Source: Vreelandella maris (GTDB lineage Bacteria; Pseudomonadota; Gammaproteobacteria; Pseudomonadales; Halomonadaceae). From it: DNA of 64,000 nt. Location: the NCBI RefSeq assembly GCF_013371085.1, contig NZ_JABWCV010000006.1, forward strand, positions 1 to 64,000, written 5' to 3'. Every line of letters starts with the position of its first letter. The stretch's first letter is position 1. The notes beneath the pieces were generated by a model that was not told the origin of the DNA, did not search any database, and worked only from the letters and a program-made list of their open reading frames with translations. This document shows, in pieces, positions 17,490-28,100 of the stretch. The position numbers and the translations under genes are program-made.

Positions 17490-17673
17490 GTTCTCTGGGG
17501 TGTGCGCCAGTCGTTATAGTCCCTCGAGCCTATGCGTAATACCCAGGGGGCCAAATGCTAGCCAGACCCGTGTGCATGTCCGTGCGTCGGAAAGCCTGAC
17601 GGTTTGGCTGCGGCCACCCACCTGAACCAGTAGGTTCAGGGCCAGAACGACAGCGGCACTCTGGAGAACACCC
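17490..17673 (+). ncRNA. ssrS: 6S RNA
   Basis: About 183 nt between zapA and fthC, the conserved genomic place for 6S RNA in gammaproteobacteria. The 5' end TTCTCTGGGGTG can pair with the 3' end CACTCTGGAGAAC to form the closing stem. Inner segments CAGTCGTTATAGTCCCTCGAGCC, GTGCATGTCCGTGCGTCGGA and the CCTGAACCAGTAGGTTCAGGG hairpin closely parallel the E. coli RNA. 6S RNA mimics an open promoter and sequesters sigma-70 RNA polymerase in stationary phase; the large central bubble would be at about 17525-17545 and 17610-17625. Ends are set from the stem and may be off by a few bases. Confidence 0.9.
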
Positions 17674-17693
17674 CTGCAAGAGAGAACCTATGC

Positions 17694-18308
17694 ATGGAAA
17701 GCCTCCATCACGACGAGGATAAGCGCGCACTTCGCCGCCTTTTACGTCGCCAACGCCAAGCCCTTTCTCAGCATGAGCAGCGCCTTGCGGCCCAACGCTT
17801 GTGTCAGCACCTGAAAACCCTACCTGAAATCCGCCGCGCACGGCGTATAAGCCTGTACCTGCCCGTCAACGGTGAAATTGACCCGATGCCGCTGCTTCCC
17901 TGGCTGCGCAAACGTAACGTCGAGGTTTATTTACCTGTTTTACGTCCTTTCAGCACGAATACCCTCTGGTTCGTCGCCTACCGGCCCGATACCCCAATGG
18001 TAAAAAACCGCTTTGGTATTTGGGAGCCCGATTTACGCTTTAGCGCTCAGCAGCGCAACCGGCTACCGGCCTGGGCGCTAGATACGCTGATTGTGCCGCT
18101 GGTTGGCTTTGATGGTAATGCTAACCGTATGGGCATGGGGGGCGGATTTTACGACCGCAGCTTGGCGTTCATGCATCGCCCTGGGCCGTCGCCTACCCTG
18201 ATCGGCATCGCCCATGCCTGCCAGCAGGTGGCATCTCTGCCTGTGGAGCCATGGGACGTGCCTTTACAAGCCGTGGTCAGTGATCAAGGCGGCGTACACC
18301 GCCAATAA
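17694..18308 (+). CDS. fthC: 5-formyltetrahydrofolate cyclo-ligase
   Basis: Converts 5-formyl-THF with ATP into 5,10-methenyl-THF (E. coli YgfA/FthC). The 204 residues contain an N-terminal basic helix (DKRALRRLLRRQRQALS), LYLPVNGEIDP, and the signature RMGMGGGFYDRSL with PLVGFDGNANR before it. It lies 20 bp after 6S RNA and is very likely cotranscribed with it, as in E. coli. GAGAGAA precedes the ATG at 17694. A hairpin terminator follows the stop. Confidence 0.93.
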   Translation: MESLHHDEDKRALRRLLRRQRQALSQHEQRLAAQRLCQHLKTLPEIRRARRISLYLPVNGEIDPMPLLPWLRKRNVEVYLPVLRPFSTNTLWFVAYRPDTPMVKNRFGIWEPDLRFSAQQRNRLPAWALDTLIVPLVGFDGNANRMGMGGGFYDRSLAFMHRPGPSPTLIGIAHACQQVASLPVEPWDVPLQAVVSDQGGVHRQ

Positions 18309-18320
18309 GCCGCCCACAAA

Positions 18321-18354
18321 AAAGGCTGACCCAGTCAAGGATCAGCCTTTCTCA
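18321..18354 (+). terminator. terminator after fthC
   Basis: A 9-bp stem AAAGGCTGA / TCAGCCTTT with a 12-base loop starts 12 bases after the fthC stop and ends in a short T-rich stretch. It could end the ssrS-fthC transcript, and being A-flanked on its left could also serve the minus-strand small gene. Confidence 0.7.
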
Positions 18355-18405
18355 TCTGATATCTATTACCCGGATAAACAGTGGAGCTGCCGCAGTTGTC
18401 GGAGA

Positions 18406-18504
18406 TTAACTACCTGACAACGCCTGTGCATAACCGGTCGCGAGCACCCCTAATGCAAACACCACCATCAACGCCATTACCATATCAGGCTTCTTACGCC
18501 GCAT
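18406..18504 (-). CDS. 32-residue single-span membrane peptide
   Basis: A short minus-strand ORF, ATG at 18504 and TAA at 18406-18408, preceded by GGAG with 7 bases to the ATG. The product starts MRRKKPDMVMALMVV and continues FALGVLATGYAQALSGS: a basic N-terminus, a hydrophobic span at about residues 8-24 and a short polar tail. That layout suggests an inner-membrane miniprotein with its N-terminus in the cytoplasm. Similar tiny proteins with a KKPDMV-like start occur in pseudomonads, from memory; function unknown. It is too short to be certain, but the ribosome site and protein-like composition favour a real gene. Confidence 0.6.
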   Translation of the reverse strand: MRRKKPDMVMALMVVFALGVLATGYAQALSGS

Positions 18505-18753
18505 GCCGCTTCTCCAACACCTTTGTCGTTACCGAATGTGTGAAATCTGCCACCCTTTACTGTCGCCAACAGGGTGGCAAACTTGCTTAATTTCGCTCAC
18601 GACTATAGGGCGATATGGTCACCACTGACAACAACTTGAATGATGTTTTCCAACCTTATTTCAAACATTTTAGTAACGTTATGTTACTGGCTGCTCTGGC
18701 ATCTAGGGTAAGCAACCACTTACACACATCGTTTTGCTCATTACTGACCAGCA
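18505..18753. other. intergenic region between the small peptide gene and ilvA
   Basis: This 249-bp stretch should contain the promoter of the 32-residue peptide gene (minus strand) and the ilvA 3' end region. A 6-bp inverted repeat, AGTAAC / GTTACT, occurs at 18672-18688 without a T-run. I see no other gene or RNA here. Confidence 0.4.
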
Positions 18754-20268
18754 CTAGGCCATGAACAGCCGATAAGCCGGATTATCGCTCTCGCGCCAAT
18801 AGCGGTAACCGATAGCGTCTAAGTACTCTGCCACATGGGTTCGGTCGCCATTAGGCACTTGCATGCCCACCAATACTCGGCCATACGCCGCACCATGGTT
18901 GCGATAATGAAACAGCGAAATATTCCAATCGTGGGGCAGTTGGGTCAAAAAGTTCATCAATGCGCCAGGGCGTTCAGGGAACTCAAAGCGATACACCTCC
19001 TCTTCGAAGCGCTCGCTGGGTCGACCGCCGCTCAAATGGCGAATATGCAGCTTCGCCAACTCGTTATCGGTCAGGTCTTCCACCTGGTAGCCGCCTTCAC
19101 GCAGCTTATCAATCACCGCCTGGCGATCTTCGCCACCGGGCTTGACCTGAACACCGACATAGATATGCGCTTCACTGCTATCGGCATAACGGTAGCTGAA
19201 CTCAGTCACCATGCGCTTGCCCAGGGTACGGCAAAACTTTTTAAAGCTGCCGGGCTTCTCGGCAATGGTTACCGCCAGAATTGCCTCACGTTGCTCACCC
19301 AGCTCCGTGCGCTCGGCGATGTGCTGCAGACGATCAAAGTTGGTATTGGCCCCCGAATTGATACACAGCAGCGTCTCGCCTTCGGCACCGGTCTGCTGGA
19401 TATATTTTTTCAGCCCCGCCAGCGAGAGCGCGCCGGAGGTTTCAGCCACAGCACGGGTATCCTCAAAAATATCTTTCACCGCCGCGCACATTTCATCGGT
19501 ATTGACAGTAATAACACCATCAATCAGGCCTTGGATCAGTGAAAACGGCACTTCGCCGATCTGCGCAACCGCGACGCCTTCGGCAAACACGCCTACTTGG
19601 TCGAGTATCACACGCTCACCCGCCTCTAATGCAGCTTTAAGGCAGGCGCTGTCTTCGGCTTCGACACCAATCACTTTGATATCCGGACGCAGGTACTTGA
19701 CGTAAGCCGCCACCCCCGCAATCAATCCACCGCCGCCCACCGGTACGAAGATGGCATCCAGCCGCCCCGCATGCTGGCGCAAGATTTCCACTCCGATGGT
19801 GCCTTGTCCAGCCACCACGTCAATATCGTCAAATGGCGGAATATAGGTATAGCCGTGCTCTTTGATGAGTTCTTGCGCATGCTCGGCCGCCGCTGCAAAG
19901 GCATCCCCTTTTAGGATGACCTTGGCACCCCGGGCGCGTACCGCCTGAACTTTAATATCCGGGGTAATCCGCGGCATCACAATGACGGCTTTGACGCCCA
20001 TCAACTTGGCGGCCATAGCCAGCCCTTGGGCATGGTTACCCGCGGAGGCGGCAATAACGCCTTTATCTTTTTGCGCCTGGGTGAGCTGCGCCATTTTGTT
20101 ATAAGCGCCGCGGATCTTGAATGAAAACACCGGCTGTAGATCTTCGCGCTTAATCAAAATCTGGTTGTTGAAACGACGCGACAAAAAGGGTGCAGGGGTA
20201 ATCGGGGTCTCACAAGCGGCTTCATAAACGCGGGCCTGGAGGATCTTTTTGACGGTTGCTTCGAGCAT
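18754..20268 (-). CDS. ilvA: threonine deaminase, biosynthetic
   Basis: PLP enzyme converting L-threonine to 2-oxobutyrate, the first step of isoleucine synthesis. 504 residues, close to E. coli IlvA (514). Lys51 in FSFKIRGAYNK is the PLP lysine, and SAGNHAQG and VGGGGLIAG are the cofactor-phosphate loops. The C-terminal third carries two ACT-like domains (AEKPGSFKKFCRTLG and FPERPGALMNFLTQL), which mark the isoleucine-inhibited biosynthetic form rather than the short catabolic one. Divergent from rpiA, as in many gammaproteobacteria. Confidence 0.95.
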   Translation of the reverse strand: MLEATVKKILQARVYEAACETPITPAPFLSRRFNNQILIKREDLQPVFSFKIRGAYNKMAQLTQAQKDKGVIAASAGNHAQGLAMAAKLMGVKAVIVMPRITPDIKVQAVRARGAKVILKGDAFAAAAEHAQELIKEHGYTYIPPFDDIDVVAGQGTIGVEILRQHAGRLDAIFVPVGGGGLIAGVAAYVKYLRPDIKVIGVEAEDSACLKAALEAGERVILDQVGVFAEGVAVAQIGEVPFSLIQGLIDGVITVNTDEMCAAVKDIFEDTRAVAETSGALSLAGLKKYIQQTGAEGETLLCINSGANTNFDRLQHIAERTELGEQREAILAVTIAEKPGSFKKFCRTLGKRMVTEFSYRYADSSEAHIYVGVQVKPGGEDRQAVIDKLREGGYQVEDLTDNELAKLHIRHLSGGRPSERFEEEVYRFEFPERPGALMNFLTQLPHDWNISLFHYRNHGAAYGRVLVGMQVPNGDRTHVAEYLDAIGYRYWRESDNPAYRLFMA

Positions 20269-20409
20269 GCGGGTATCCCAAGGGAAGAACGTGAACGGAC
20301 AAAAGCTTTTATTGGTAGCAGATTACGCCTAGTCGCGTCTAGGTCGCTATACTAGCGCCATTAACTCTTTACTGACTCACACTAGACTGACTCACTAGGC
20401 TTACTCTTT

Positions 20410-21084
20410 ATGAACCAGGATGAACTGAAGGCCGCCGTGGCGGATGCAGCCATTGCAGAAATTAAACCTAAGCTGGAAAAGGATACCATCTTAGGTATTG
20501 GTACTGGCTCAACGGCCAATCTGTTTATTGATCGCCTTGGGCCGCTGCGGCATCTTTTTAAAGGCGCGGTGGCCAGTTCAGAAGCGAGCGCCAAGCGCCT
20601 TGAAGCCTTGGGCATTGACGTATTTGAGCTCAACAGCGTTGGCACTGTCCCTTTTTATATTGATGGTGCAGACGAAGTAAATGCTAACTTACATATGATC
20701 AAAGGCGGTGGCGCAGCGCTCACCCGCGAAAAAATCGTGGCGGCCTGCGCCGAGCGTTTTATCTGCATTGCTGATGGCTCTAAGTACGTGCATCAATTAG
20801 GCAACTTTCCGCTACCAGTAGAAGTCATACCGATGGCACGCTCTTATGTCGCTCGCGAGCTTGTCGCACTAGGGGCAGAACCGGTCTACCGCCAGGGAGT
20901 GGTGACCGACAACGGCAACCAGATTATCGACTGCTTTGATTTCATGATCGCAGACCCGGTGGCCATGGAAGCGCGTATCAATGCCATCGTAGGTGTGGTC
21001 ACCAATGGTCTGTTTGCCGCACGTGGCGCCGATGTTCTACTGCTGGGTACAGCGGATGGCGTAGAGCGTCAGGCGTTAAGCTAA
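20410..21084 (+). CDS. rpiA: ribose-5-phosphate isomerase A
   Basis: Interconverts ribose 5-phosphate and ribulose 5-phosphate in the pentose phosphate pathway. 224 residues (E. coli 219). Signature segments are [13 protein letters not shown], the DGADEVN active-site loop (catalytic Asp and Glu), [14 protein letters not shown] and the C-terminal [19 protein letters not shown]. It is divergent from ilvA across a 141-bp spacer and followed by 259 bp before pelX. Confidence 0.96.
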   Translation: MNQDELKAAVADAAIAEIKPKLEKDTILGIGTGSTANLFIDRLGPLRHLFKGAVASSEASAKRLEALGIDVFELNSVGTVPFYIDGADEVNANLHMIKGGGAALTREKIVAACAERFICIADGSKYVHQLGNFPLPVEVIPMARSYVARELVALGAEPVYRQGVVTDNGNQIIDCFDFMIADPVAMEARINAIVGVVTNGLFAARGADVLLLGTADGVERQALS

Positions 21085-21299
21085 TCTATTAACCTTGATC
21101 AAACACTATTTCTGAGGCTGGGCCAGCGAAGCAGGCTAGCTCAGCTATCTGCTGTTAGTGCTTGTATACAGCAACTCTTATCTCATTATTGTTAGAAAAA
21201 CCATTTTCTCGTTGTAGAAATATCAGCCTCCCGGCGCTTGTATCTAAATGTAAATTTATTTAACTTTAGTGTACATAATGTTTCCAAGCACACCGAGTA

Positions 21300-21317
21300 G
21301 CACGTTAGCTAACGTGC
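21300..21317. promoter_or_regulatory. perfect 18-bp palindrome upstream of pelX
   Basis: GCACGTTAGCTAACGTGC is an uninterrupted perfect palindrome ending 26 bp before the pelX ATG, downstream of an AT-rich stretch (about 21240-21290) that should hold the operon promoter. It looks like an operator for a dimeric repressor, or a hairpin in the leader. The regulator is unknown. Confidence 0.5.
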
Positions 21318-21343
21318 GCATTGTGCTAACCGGGAGAGCCAAT

Positions 21344-22315
21344 ATGCCTACTTATCCTCATCGTGCCCTTGTCACTGGTGGTGCCGGCTTTATTGGCTCT
21401 CATAGCGTTGAGCTACTTCTTGAGAATAATTTCAACGTTCGGGTGCTAGACAACTTCTCCTCTGGCCATTTAAGCAATCTTCCGACACATCCGCAGCTTG
21501 AAGTAGTGGTAGGCGATATTCGTGATAGAGATGACGTTCAAGCTGCAATGCAGGGCATGACCCATTGCCTTCATCTTGCCGCACAGGTATCTGTTGCAAA
21601 ATCTGTTGAAGATCCCATTGGCTCGGCGACCCATAATATTTTAGGTGCTCTTAACGTTATGCACGCCGCAGCAAACGCGAAGGTCAGCAAACTGGTATAC
21701 GCATCGTCTGCCGCCGTGTATGGCATCCCTGCTCAACTGCCGCTGTTAGAGGAAGCCGAGCTACAGCCCCTATCTCCTTACGGACTAGAAAAGTGGGTAG
21801 ATGAGCGTTATGCCGCTCTATTAGGCAGCCTGCATGGCTTACCCAGTTTAGGGCTTCGTTACTTCAATGTTTATGGCCCACGCCAGGATCCAAGCTCGCC
21901 CTACGCTGGCGTCATTGCGCGTTTTCTTGATCGACTGCTGAGCCACCAAGCCCCCGTTGTCTTTGGCGATGGACGACAGACCCGTGATTTTATTTATGTC
22001 GGCGATATTGCTCGCGCCAATATGGCTGCGCTGCTGAGTGCCCAGTGTGGAATTTGTAACGTTGCGAACGGCCAACAGATTGATTTGCTAGGCTTGATTG
22101 CACTACTTGGCCAACTCACTAACTGCCATTTACCCCCACAGCATCTACCCGCTAATGCGGAAGATATCCGTTACTCCTGTGGCAATAACCAGCGCTTAAC
22201 CGAGTGGTTGGCGATTGAACCAAAGTGGAACTTAACAGAAGGCCTAAGCGAGCTGATTCATTATGTAAGCAAATCGCATGTAGCCCATGATGAGCCAGTC
22301 AATATAAGAGCCTAA
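21344..22315 (+). CDS. pelX: PelX-type UDP-GlcNAc C4-epimerase
   Basis: A 323-residue short-chain dehydrogenase/reductase epimerase. It has the NAD-binding [15 protein letters not shown] at the N-terminus, YASSAAVYG with catalytic Ser at 121-122, and Y146-x3-K150 in SPYGLEKW. PelX is known in some pel clusters (such as Pseudomonas protegens), where it makes UDP-GalNAc, the building block of Pel, from UDP-GlcNAc; placement directly before pelA supports that role here. The start at 21344 follows GGGAGAG; the ORF could extend to 21269 but without homology. It reads into pelA after 44 bp and is probably the first gene of the operon. Confidence 0.85.
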   Translation: MPTYPHRALVTGGAGFIGSHSVELLLENNFNVRVLDNFSSGHLSNLPTHPQLEVVVGDIRDRDDVQAAMQGMTHCLHLAAQVSVAKSVEDPIGSATHNILGALNVMHAAANAKVSKLVYASSAAVYGIPAQLPLLEEAELQPLSPYGLEKWVDERYAALLGSLHGLPSLGLRYFNVYGPRQDPSSPYAGVIARFLDRLLSHQAPVVFGDGRQTRDFIYVGDIARANMAALLSAQCGICNVANGQQIDLLGLIALLGQLTNCHLPPQHLPANAEDIRYSCGNNQRLTEWLAIEPKWNLTEGLSELIHYVSKSHVAHDEPVNIRA

Positions 22316-22359
22316 GTAACCCCTTGCGTGCTCCTTTCATCACCCCATAGGTGGTACTG

Positions 22360-25170
22360 ATGGCTACACCACATATACGCGGGTTGCTGTGTTTGCTATA
22401 CGGGCTTTTCTGCTCTTTTGCATATGCCAATGAAGCACCGAATGCGCCCAGCGTAACCTTCTACTACGGTAACGAACCGCCCGTTGAGCTACTGTCCCAG
22501 TTTGATTGGATCGTCGTTGAAGCCGCGAATATTGATCCCACCGAACAACGCTTGCTTAAACAGCACGGTGGGCAGCCCTTTGCTTATGTCAGCATTGGTG
22601 AATTAGATAGCTGGCGCGACACTGACACTCCGTTACCCAGCGATGCTCTGGTCACCAAAAACGATGCGTGGGATAGCCAAGTTGCTGATTTAACGCACCC
22701 TGCTTGGCGTTCGTTTCTTATTGAAGAGCACGTTCGCCCGCTCTGGGACGCGGGCTACCGTGGCATTTTTCTGGACACCTTAGACAGCTACCGCTTATTC
22801 GCCCCTGACGGCGCGGAGGCTGAACGCCAACAAGCAGCGTTAATCGAGATTATTCACGAATTAAGGGAGCAATTTCCCGGCATTCAACTGCTGTTGAACC
22901 GTGGCTTTGAAATACTGGAGCATGTGCATGGCGATATCGTCGGTGTGGCGGCGGAGTCGCTTTACCAAGGCTGGAACCCTTCCACCAACGTCTTTGGTGC
23001 CGTGCCAGATGAGGATCAAAGCTGGCTTTATCAGCAGCTTACTCAGGTGCGTGACCGTTATCGCCTCCCGGCTATCGCTATCGACTACGTACCCGCCAAT
23101 AACCGCGCGCTCGCCAGAGAAACCGCGCAACGAATTCACGCTGAAGGCTTTATCCCCTGGGTAAGCGTGCCGCAGTTGAATCAAATGGGCGTGGGGTTGA
23201 TTGAGCCCATGCCGCGCCGGGTATTGATTCTGTTTGATAAAGCCAATACCGAAGCAGGAGAGCTTGCTTACACTAGCGCGCACCAGTATCTCGCCATGCC
23301 TTTAGAGTACTTAGGCTATGGGGCCGAGTACTTGGATGTTAACGGCCCTTTACCCAACGACTTGCTGCATGGCCGTTATGCAGGGGTTGTCACTTGGTTT
23401 AGCCAGCCCCTAACCAATGCGCCTGCCTACAGCGCTTGGCTACAGCGGCAAATGGAGCACGGTCTGAGGACGGCTATCGTTGGGCTTCCTGGCGTTCCAC
23501 TCTCTGGCGCACTAGGCAATTTAATGGGGCTACGCGAGGTGTACGGGATTAGCCCTCAAGGGCTGACGGTCGTTGACCATGACGACGTTGCAAACTTTGA
23601 AGGCTTACCACAGCCACTGCCTGAGCCACAAACCGGCTATGAGCTCATCGGCAATGGGCTAACAACGGCCCACCTAACGTTACGCGACCAAGATGGTCGG
23701 CAACTTGCGCCTATTGTGACAGGGTCGTGGGGAGGCTTAGCCAGCTACCCATGGGTATTTCAAGAAGCCAACGAGTACCAAAAGCGCTGGAATCTAGACC
23801 CCTTTGCTTTTTTGCAGCGTGCCTTGGCGCTACCTGAGATACCCATTCCCGATGCCACTACGGAGAATGGCGCCCGCTACTGGATGACCCAGATCGACGG
23901 GGATGCCTTTGTCAGCCGCGCAGATCTTCCTGGCACCCCATTCACTGGCGAGCTGATGCTTTCCGATATTTTAATGCGTTACCAAGTACCTACCACGGTA
24001 TCCATCATTGAGGGTGAAATAGGCCCGGAAGGCCTCTATCCGCAGTATCGCTCTATTCTGGAGCCGCTAGCGCAGAGAATTTTCGCACTACCGTGGGTAG
24101 AGGTAGCAACCCATACGTTTAGCCACCCCTTTGAGTGGGAAAACCTCAAGGAAAACGACTTGGCGGGCCAGGGCGAAACCCTTGCCAAGTTCAATTACAA
24201 CATGCCAATTCCCAACTACCGATTTTCGCTGCGTCGGGAAATTGAAGGCTCTACTGATTACATTAACCGCAACTTGGCACCCGCTGACAAACCCGTAAAG
24301 GTAGTGCTCTGGACGGGCAATGCGCTACCTCCCGAGCAGGCCTTGGCAATTGCTGACGAGCTGGGGCTGCGCAACTTGAACGGAGGTAACACCAGCGTTA
24401 CCCACAGCAACCCGACCATGACTCGCGTGTCCCCCATGCTGCGGCCCCAGGGGCGTTACCTTCAGGTGTACGCGCCGCAAATTAACGAGAATGTCTATAC
24501 CAACTATATGCTGGGCCCGCTGTGGGGATACCGTCGAGCCATTGAAACCTATCAAATTACCGACCAACCACGGCGCTTAAAGCCTATTGACATTTATTAC
24601 CACTTTTACTCAGCTGCAAGCCCAGGCGCACTGCGTGCCCTGCATCAAGTATATGAATATGTATTAACCCAAGAGACGCTGCCGCTATATGCTAGCGACT
24701 GGAGTGATGTGGCCACTCAGTGGTACCACACCGGTATTGCGCGGCACCTAGACGGCGGGTGGATGGTTAAAGGGGCAGATCACATGCGCACCCTGCGCCT
24801 TCCCACTTCCTTGGGTTGGCCAGACCTGCAGCGCTCTAGCAATGTGGCTGGCGTTCGTGAGATTCCCTCTGGCCGCTATGTCGCACTCTCAGGGGAGAGC
24901 GGCGCCACACTATACCTCACAACTAACCCACCTCAAACACCCCATTTGCGCTACGCCAATGGGCGCATTACCGAGTGGCAAAGACACTCGCCCCGACACA
25001 TAAGCCTAAACCTTGCCGCCGAACAAGTACCGTTAAACGTAGAGCTTGCCGCCACCCAGGGCTGCCAAGTAAAGGCTGATGCGCGCCAGGAACAACGCGG
25101 CAACAGCACATTACTAACCTTTGGACGTTCTCATGCTGAGCGTATCGAGGTGATCTGTGCTTCACGCTAA
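22360..25170 (+). CDS. pelA: Pel polysaccharide hydrolase/deacetylase PelA
   Basis: A 936-residue periplasmic protein that trims and partly deacetylates the Pel polymer during export. It starts with a signal peptide (cleavage near residue 23, FAYA). It then has a glycoside hydrolase domain (to about 280; Glu199 in AAESLYQGW is a likely catalytic residue), a Rossmann-like middle, and a deacetylase domain with Asp513 in QIDGDAF and His585/His589 in THTFSHPF. The 72-residue spacing from Asp to His matches P. aeruginosa PelA (D528, H600, H604). The C-terminal part is beta-rich. ATG at 22360 is preferred to GTG at 22351. Its end overlaps pelB by 14 bases. Confidence 0.93.
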   Translation: MATPHIRGLLCLLYGLFCSFAYANEAPNAPSVTFYYGNEPPVELLSQFDWIVVEAANIDPTEQRLLKQHGGQPFAYVSIGELDSWRDTDTPLPSDALVTKNDAWDSQVADLTHPAWRSFLIEEHVRPLWDAGYRGIFLDTLDSYRLFAPDGAEAERQQAALIEIIHELREQFPGIQLLLNRGFEILEHVHGDIVGVAAESLYQGWNPSTNVFGAVPDEDQSWLYQQLTQVRDRYRLPAIAIDYVPANNRALARETAQRIHAEGFIPWVSVPQLNQMGVGLIEPMPRRVLILFDKANTEAGELAYTSAHQYLAMPLEYLGYGAEYLDVNGPLPNDLLHGRYAGVVTWFSQPLTNAPAYSAWLQRQMEHGLRTAIVGLPGVPLSGALGNLMGLREVYGISPQGLTVVDHDDVANFEGLPQPLPEPQTGYELIGNGLTTAHLTLRDQDGRQLAPIVTGSWGGLASYPWVFQEANEYQKRWNLDPFAFLQRALALPEIPIPDATTENGARYWMTQIDGDAFVSRADLPGTPFTGELMLSDILMRYQVPTTVSIIEGEIGPEGLYPQYRSILEPLAQRIFALPWVEVATHTFSHPFEWENLKENDLAGQGETLAKFNYNMPIPNYRFSLRREIEGSTDYINRNLAPADKPVKVVLWTGNALPPEQALAIADELGLRNLNGGNTSVTHSNPTMTRVSPMLRPQGRYLQVYAPQINENVYTNYMLGPLWGYRRAIETYQITDQPRRLKPIDIYYHFYSAASPGALRALHQVYEYVLTQETLPLYASDWSDVATQWYHTGIARHLDGGWMVKGADHMRTLRLPTSLGWPDLQRSSNVAGVREIPSGRYVALSGESGATLYLTTNPPQTPHLRYANGRITEWQRHSPRHISLNLAAEQVPLNVELAATQGCQVKADARQEQRGNSTLLTFGRSHAERIEVICASR

Positions 25171-28100
25171 GCCAAACACCGCCACTAAAAAAGTCGCCGC
25201 GGTGCGGCCACGACGGCTCATTCGGCCCGTCACGCTGCGACTGATTGCGCTGGTCATTGCCCTAACGCTAATACTGCTGTTTCCCGCCCGTCACCTGCTT
25301 AGCCTTGAAAACAGTGACGGCACACCCAGCCGTATTTCGATTCTTTACTCCCAGGCGTTGTTAAATGCCAACCCTAGCAATACCGAACTACGCATCAGCC
25401 TAGCGAAAAAGTTTATCCAGGTTGGTGAGTTTGAGCTGGCAAAAGCGACTCTTGAGCCATTACAAAACTCGGACGATAAGTCCGTTCAGTGGCTAGGGCT
25501 TAGCATTGAGTGGCAGTTACTGGCGGCAATAGCATTTGATCAACCGGAACGTCTGCACGCAGTACAACACTTTCAAGCGCTACTGCTAACGTTCCAGGAA
25601 AATGCTGTTCTTCCCACCGTGTATTTAGAGGAGATGGCTACTTATTGGCTGTCCATTGAGCACCCCCATCAGGCCGCTACACTTTATGAGCGCCTGGGAG
25701 AACAGGATATAGAACGCCAATACCACTGGCTTTCCCTGGCTGGCTACTGGTGGTTAAGGGCAGGATACCCAGAACGCTCAGCGGCGGCATGGCACCGCGC
25801 TTACCAAGTGGCAGAAACGCCGGGTGTCACACTGGGCTGGCTAAGCTGGTTGATTAGCCCCGCCCAGGCACAGCAAACGGATGCCTCGCCTGAATCCCCT
25901 CGACGCGCTGCCGCGCTAGAGGCGCTGCGCTCAGCCCAGCAGAGCCAGCAGGCTGATGGCATCAACTACGCCCAGGAATACATCTCAGTTTTTCCAAACG
26001 ACCCGGAGCTACTCGACTTGGGCATCCGTTTAGCGCTTTCTCATGAGCAGCCACAGCAAGCGCTGGAGTGGTCACAGCAACTAATAGAGTTACAGCCAGA
26101 TATCTCGTTTTTGGAACGCCATGTCACCATCGCATTGGGACTCAACGAATTACAAAGTGCCCTTAACGCGATCACCCAGTTGCGCCAGCTTAGCCCGGAG
26201 AATACCGCTTATTTAGAGCAACTCGCCCAAACCCAGCAATGGGCTGGCGATACGGCTGGCGCTCTGCAAAATGCCGAAGCGCTGGCGCTGCAAACAGGCG
26301 AAGAGCGCCACAACCGCTGGGTGATCAGCTTGGCGTTGAGCGCTCGTGATCGCAAGGTGGCCGTTCAAGCCCTTTCCCGCCTAGAGCGCAATCGCCATAT
26401 CACCATGGAAGACCGCCGTTTGTGGGCTGACTTGCTTGAACAGCTCGGCGACCCCGATGCCGCCATTGCGCGCATTCAATCCTGGCAAGCCGCTGGCATT
26501 CACGATGAAGCGTTAAGCGTTCGGCTAGCCACATGGCTGGAGCAAACCGGACGCTTGGATGAAGCGGGCGAAAGCTGGGCAGCACTTAGCGCGCGGTACG
26601 GCCCTCGGCCTGAATTTGCCGAGGCTCAAAGCGAGCTATTAACGCAAAACTGGCAGCTTGATAGCGCCCTGACACTATTAGAAGATACCCCCCCGCCTAG
26701 CGATAATCCCGCCACGGATTACTGGCAGCAGCGAGCCGGGTTAGCGTGGCAGCTGGGTGATAGCGCCGCCAGTTCAAAAGCCTACCAAGCGCTGTTTGAG
26801 CAGGGCGCGTTGGATGCCGACGGTGCCGCACGCTTAATCCAAACCGCAGGAGAGAACAGTAATATTGACCTTGCCATGCGGGTGTCCCAACACCGCTGGG
26901 CTCAGGAGCGCGATGGAAATGCGCTGATTCAAATGCTCTATCTGGCTCAGCGAGAACGCCAAAGCGAACTTACCCAATCGCTATTAGCAATGGCCGACCA
27001 AGCACCCGAGCAGTTTGCACAATCGCCCGACTACTGGGGAGCGGTTGCTCAACAAGCACTGCTTCAGCGCTCGCCTGATGATGCCATCAATGCCTCTCAA
27101 CGCGCGCTGGAACTATCTCCTGACGACCCAAGCCTACAGGCGGGCATGCTCTACACCCTGGCCGCCGCAGGTGATGACGTCACCCTGCGCCAGCGCCTTA
27201 GCGAGTGGCAGTCTCAGGCCGCGCAAACCCCGCAAATGATGAGCGCCATGGCCGAAGGGCACCGCTATCTGGGTGAACTAAGCCAAACGCTTGTCTGGTA
27301 CGCCTTGGCCAACGAGGCGGGCGTACTGAATGCTTGGCAACAGCTTTATTACGCTGATGCGCTCAGCCAAAGCGGCCAAGAATCCCTCGCCTTTACACGT
27401 CGCGTCGCCGCCTTGGAAGAACTTTCGCCTGGGCTCATCAACGATCTTGAAGCCCCACTCAGCGTTGAGCAGCGCCGCGACCATACTCAAGTCATGGAAC
27501 TGGTCGCTCAGCGTCATGGGCCAGACAGCGTAAGCGGCTGGTACGCCCAAGTGGTCACCGATGCCTTTGAAAACACAGCCCCCCAGCCAAGCGATAGCGA
27601 GTGGTTATTTGATGCGCAGATGACCCTGGATCAGCCGCTCCATGCACGCTATTTACTGCTCCGCGCCCAAGCCCAGGGGCACGTCAGCCCCGCTTGGCAA
27701 ACGCTGGCCGTGGCGTTGGAAAAAAATGATCGCGATACGCTTAAACAGCTGCTTGATAGCGATAGCGGTCGCGCCCTTTCACTCACCGACCGTTTAGCCA
27801 TTATGCGCCAGCTAGACCGCCGACAAGATGCCCAAGCACTCGCTGAATCACTCAACCATGCAGGCCAGGATCAACGTCTCGATATGGTGGAACTGGCCAA
27901 TGAGATGCCGCACCGGCTGGCCACCACCGCCTCTTACCGGCGTGTGGGTGATCTGGATATCGACTCCCAGGAAGCTCTGTATCAAGTCAGTGGTGAGCGC
28001 TTATGGAGCGAGCTAGCGCTGGTACAACGCCAGTTGGATATTCCCTCTACCCAGGTGGACAGTGAAGGCCTCACCGATGAGCGCGGCGCGGAGCTCACCC

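Noticed and set aside
21120-21160. Inverted repeats after rpiA as a terminator
   Set aside because: Stems are short and imperfect and no T-run follows.
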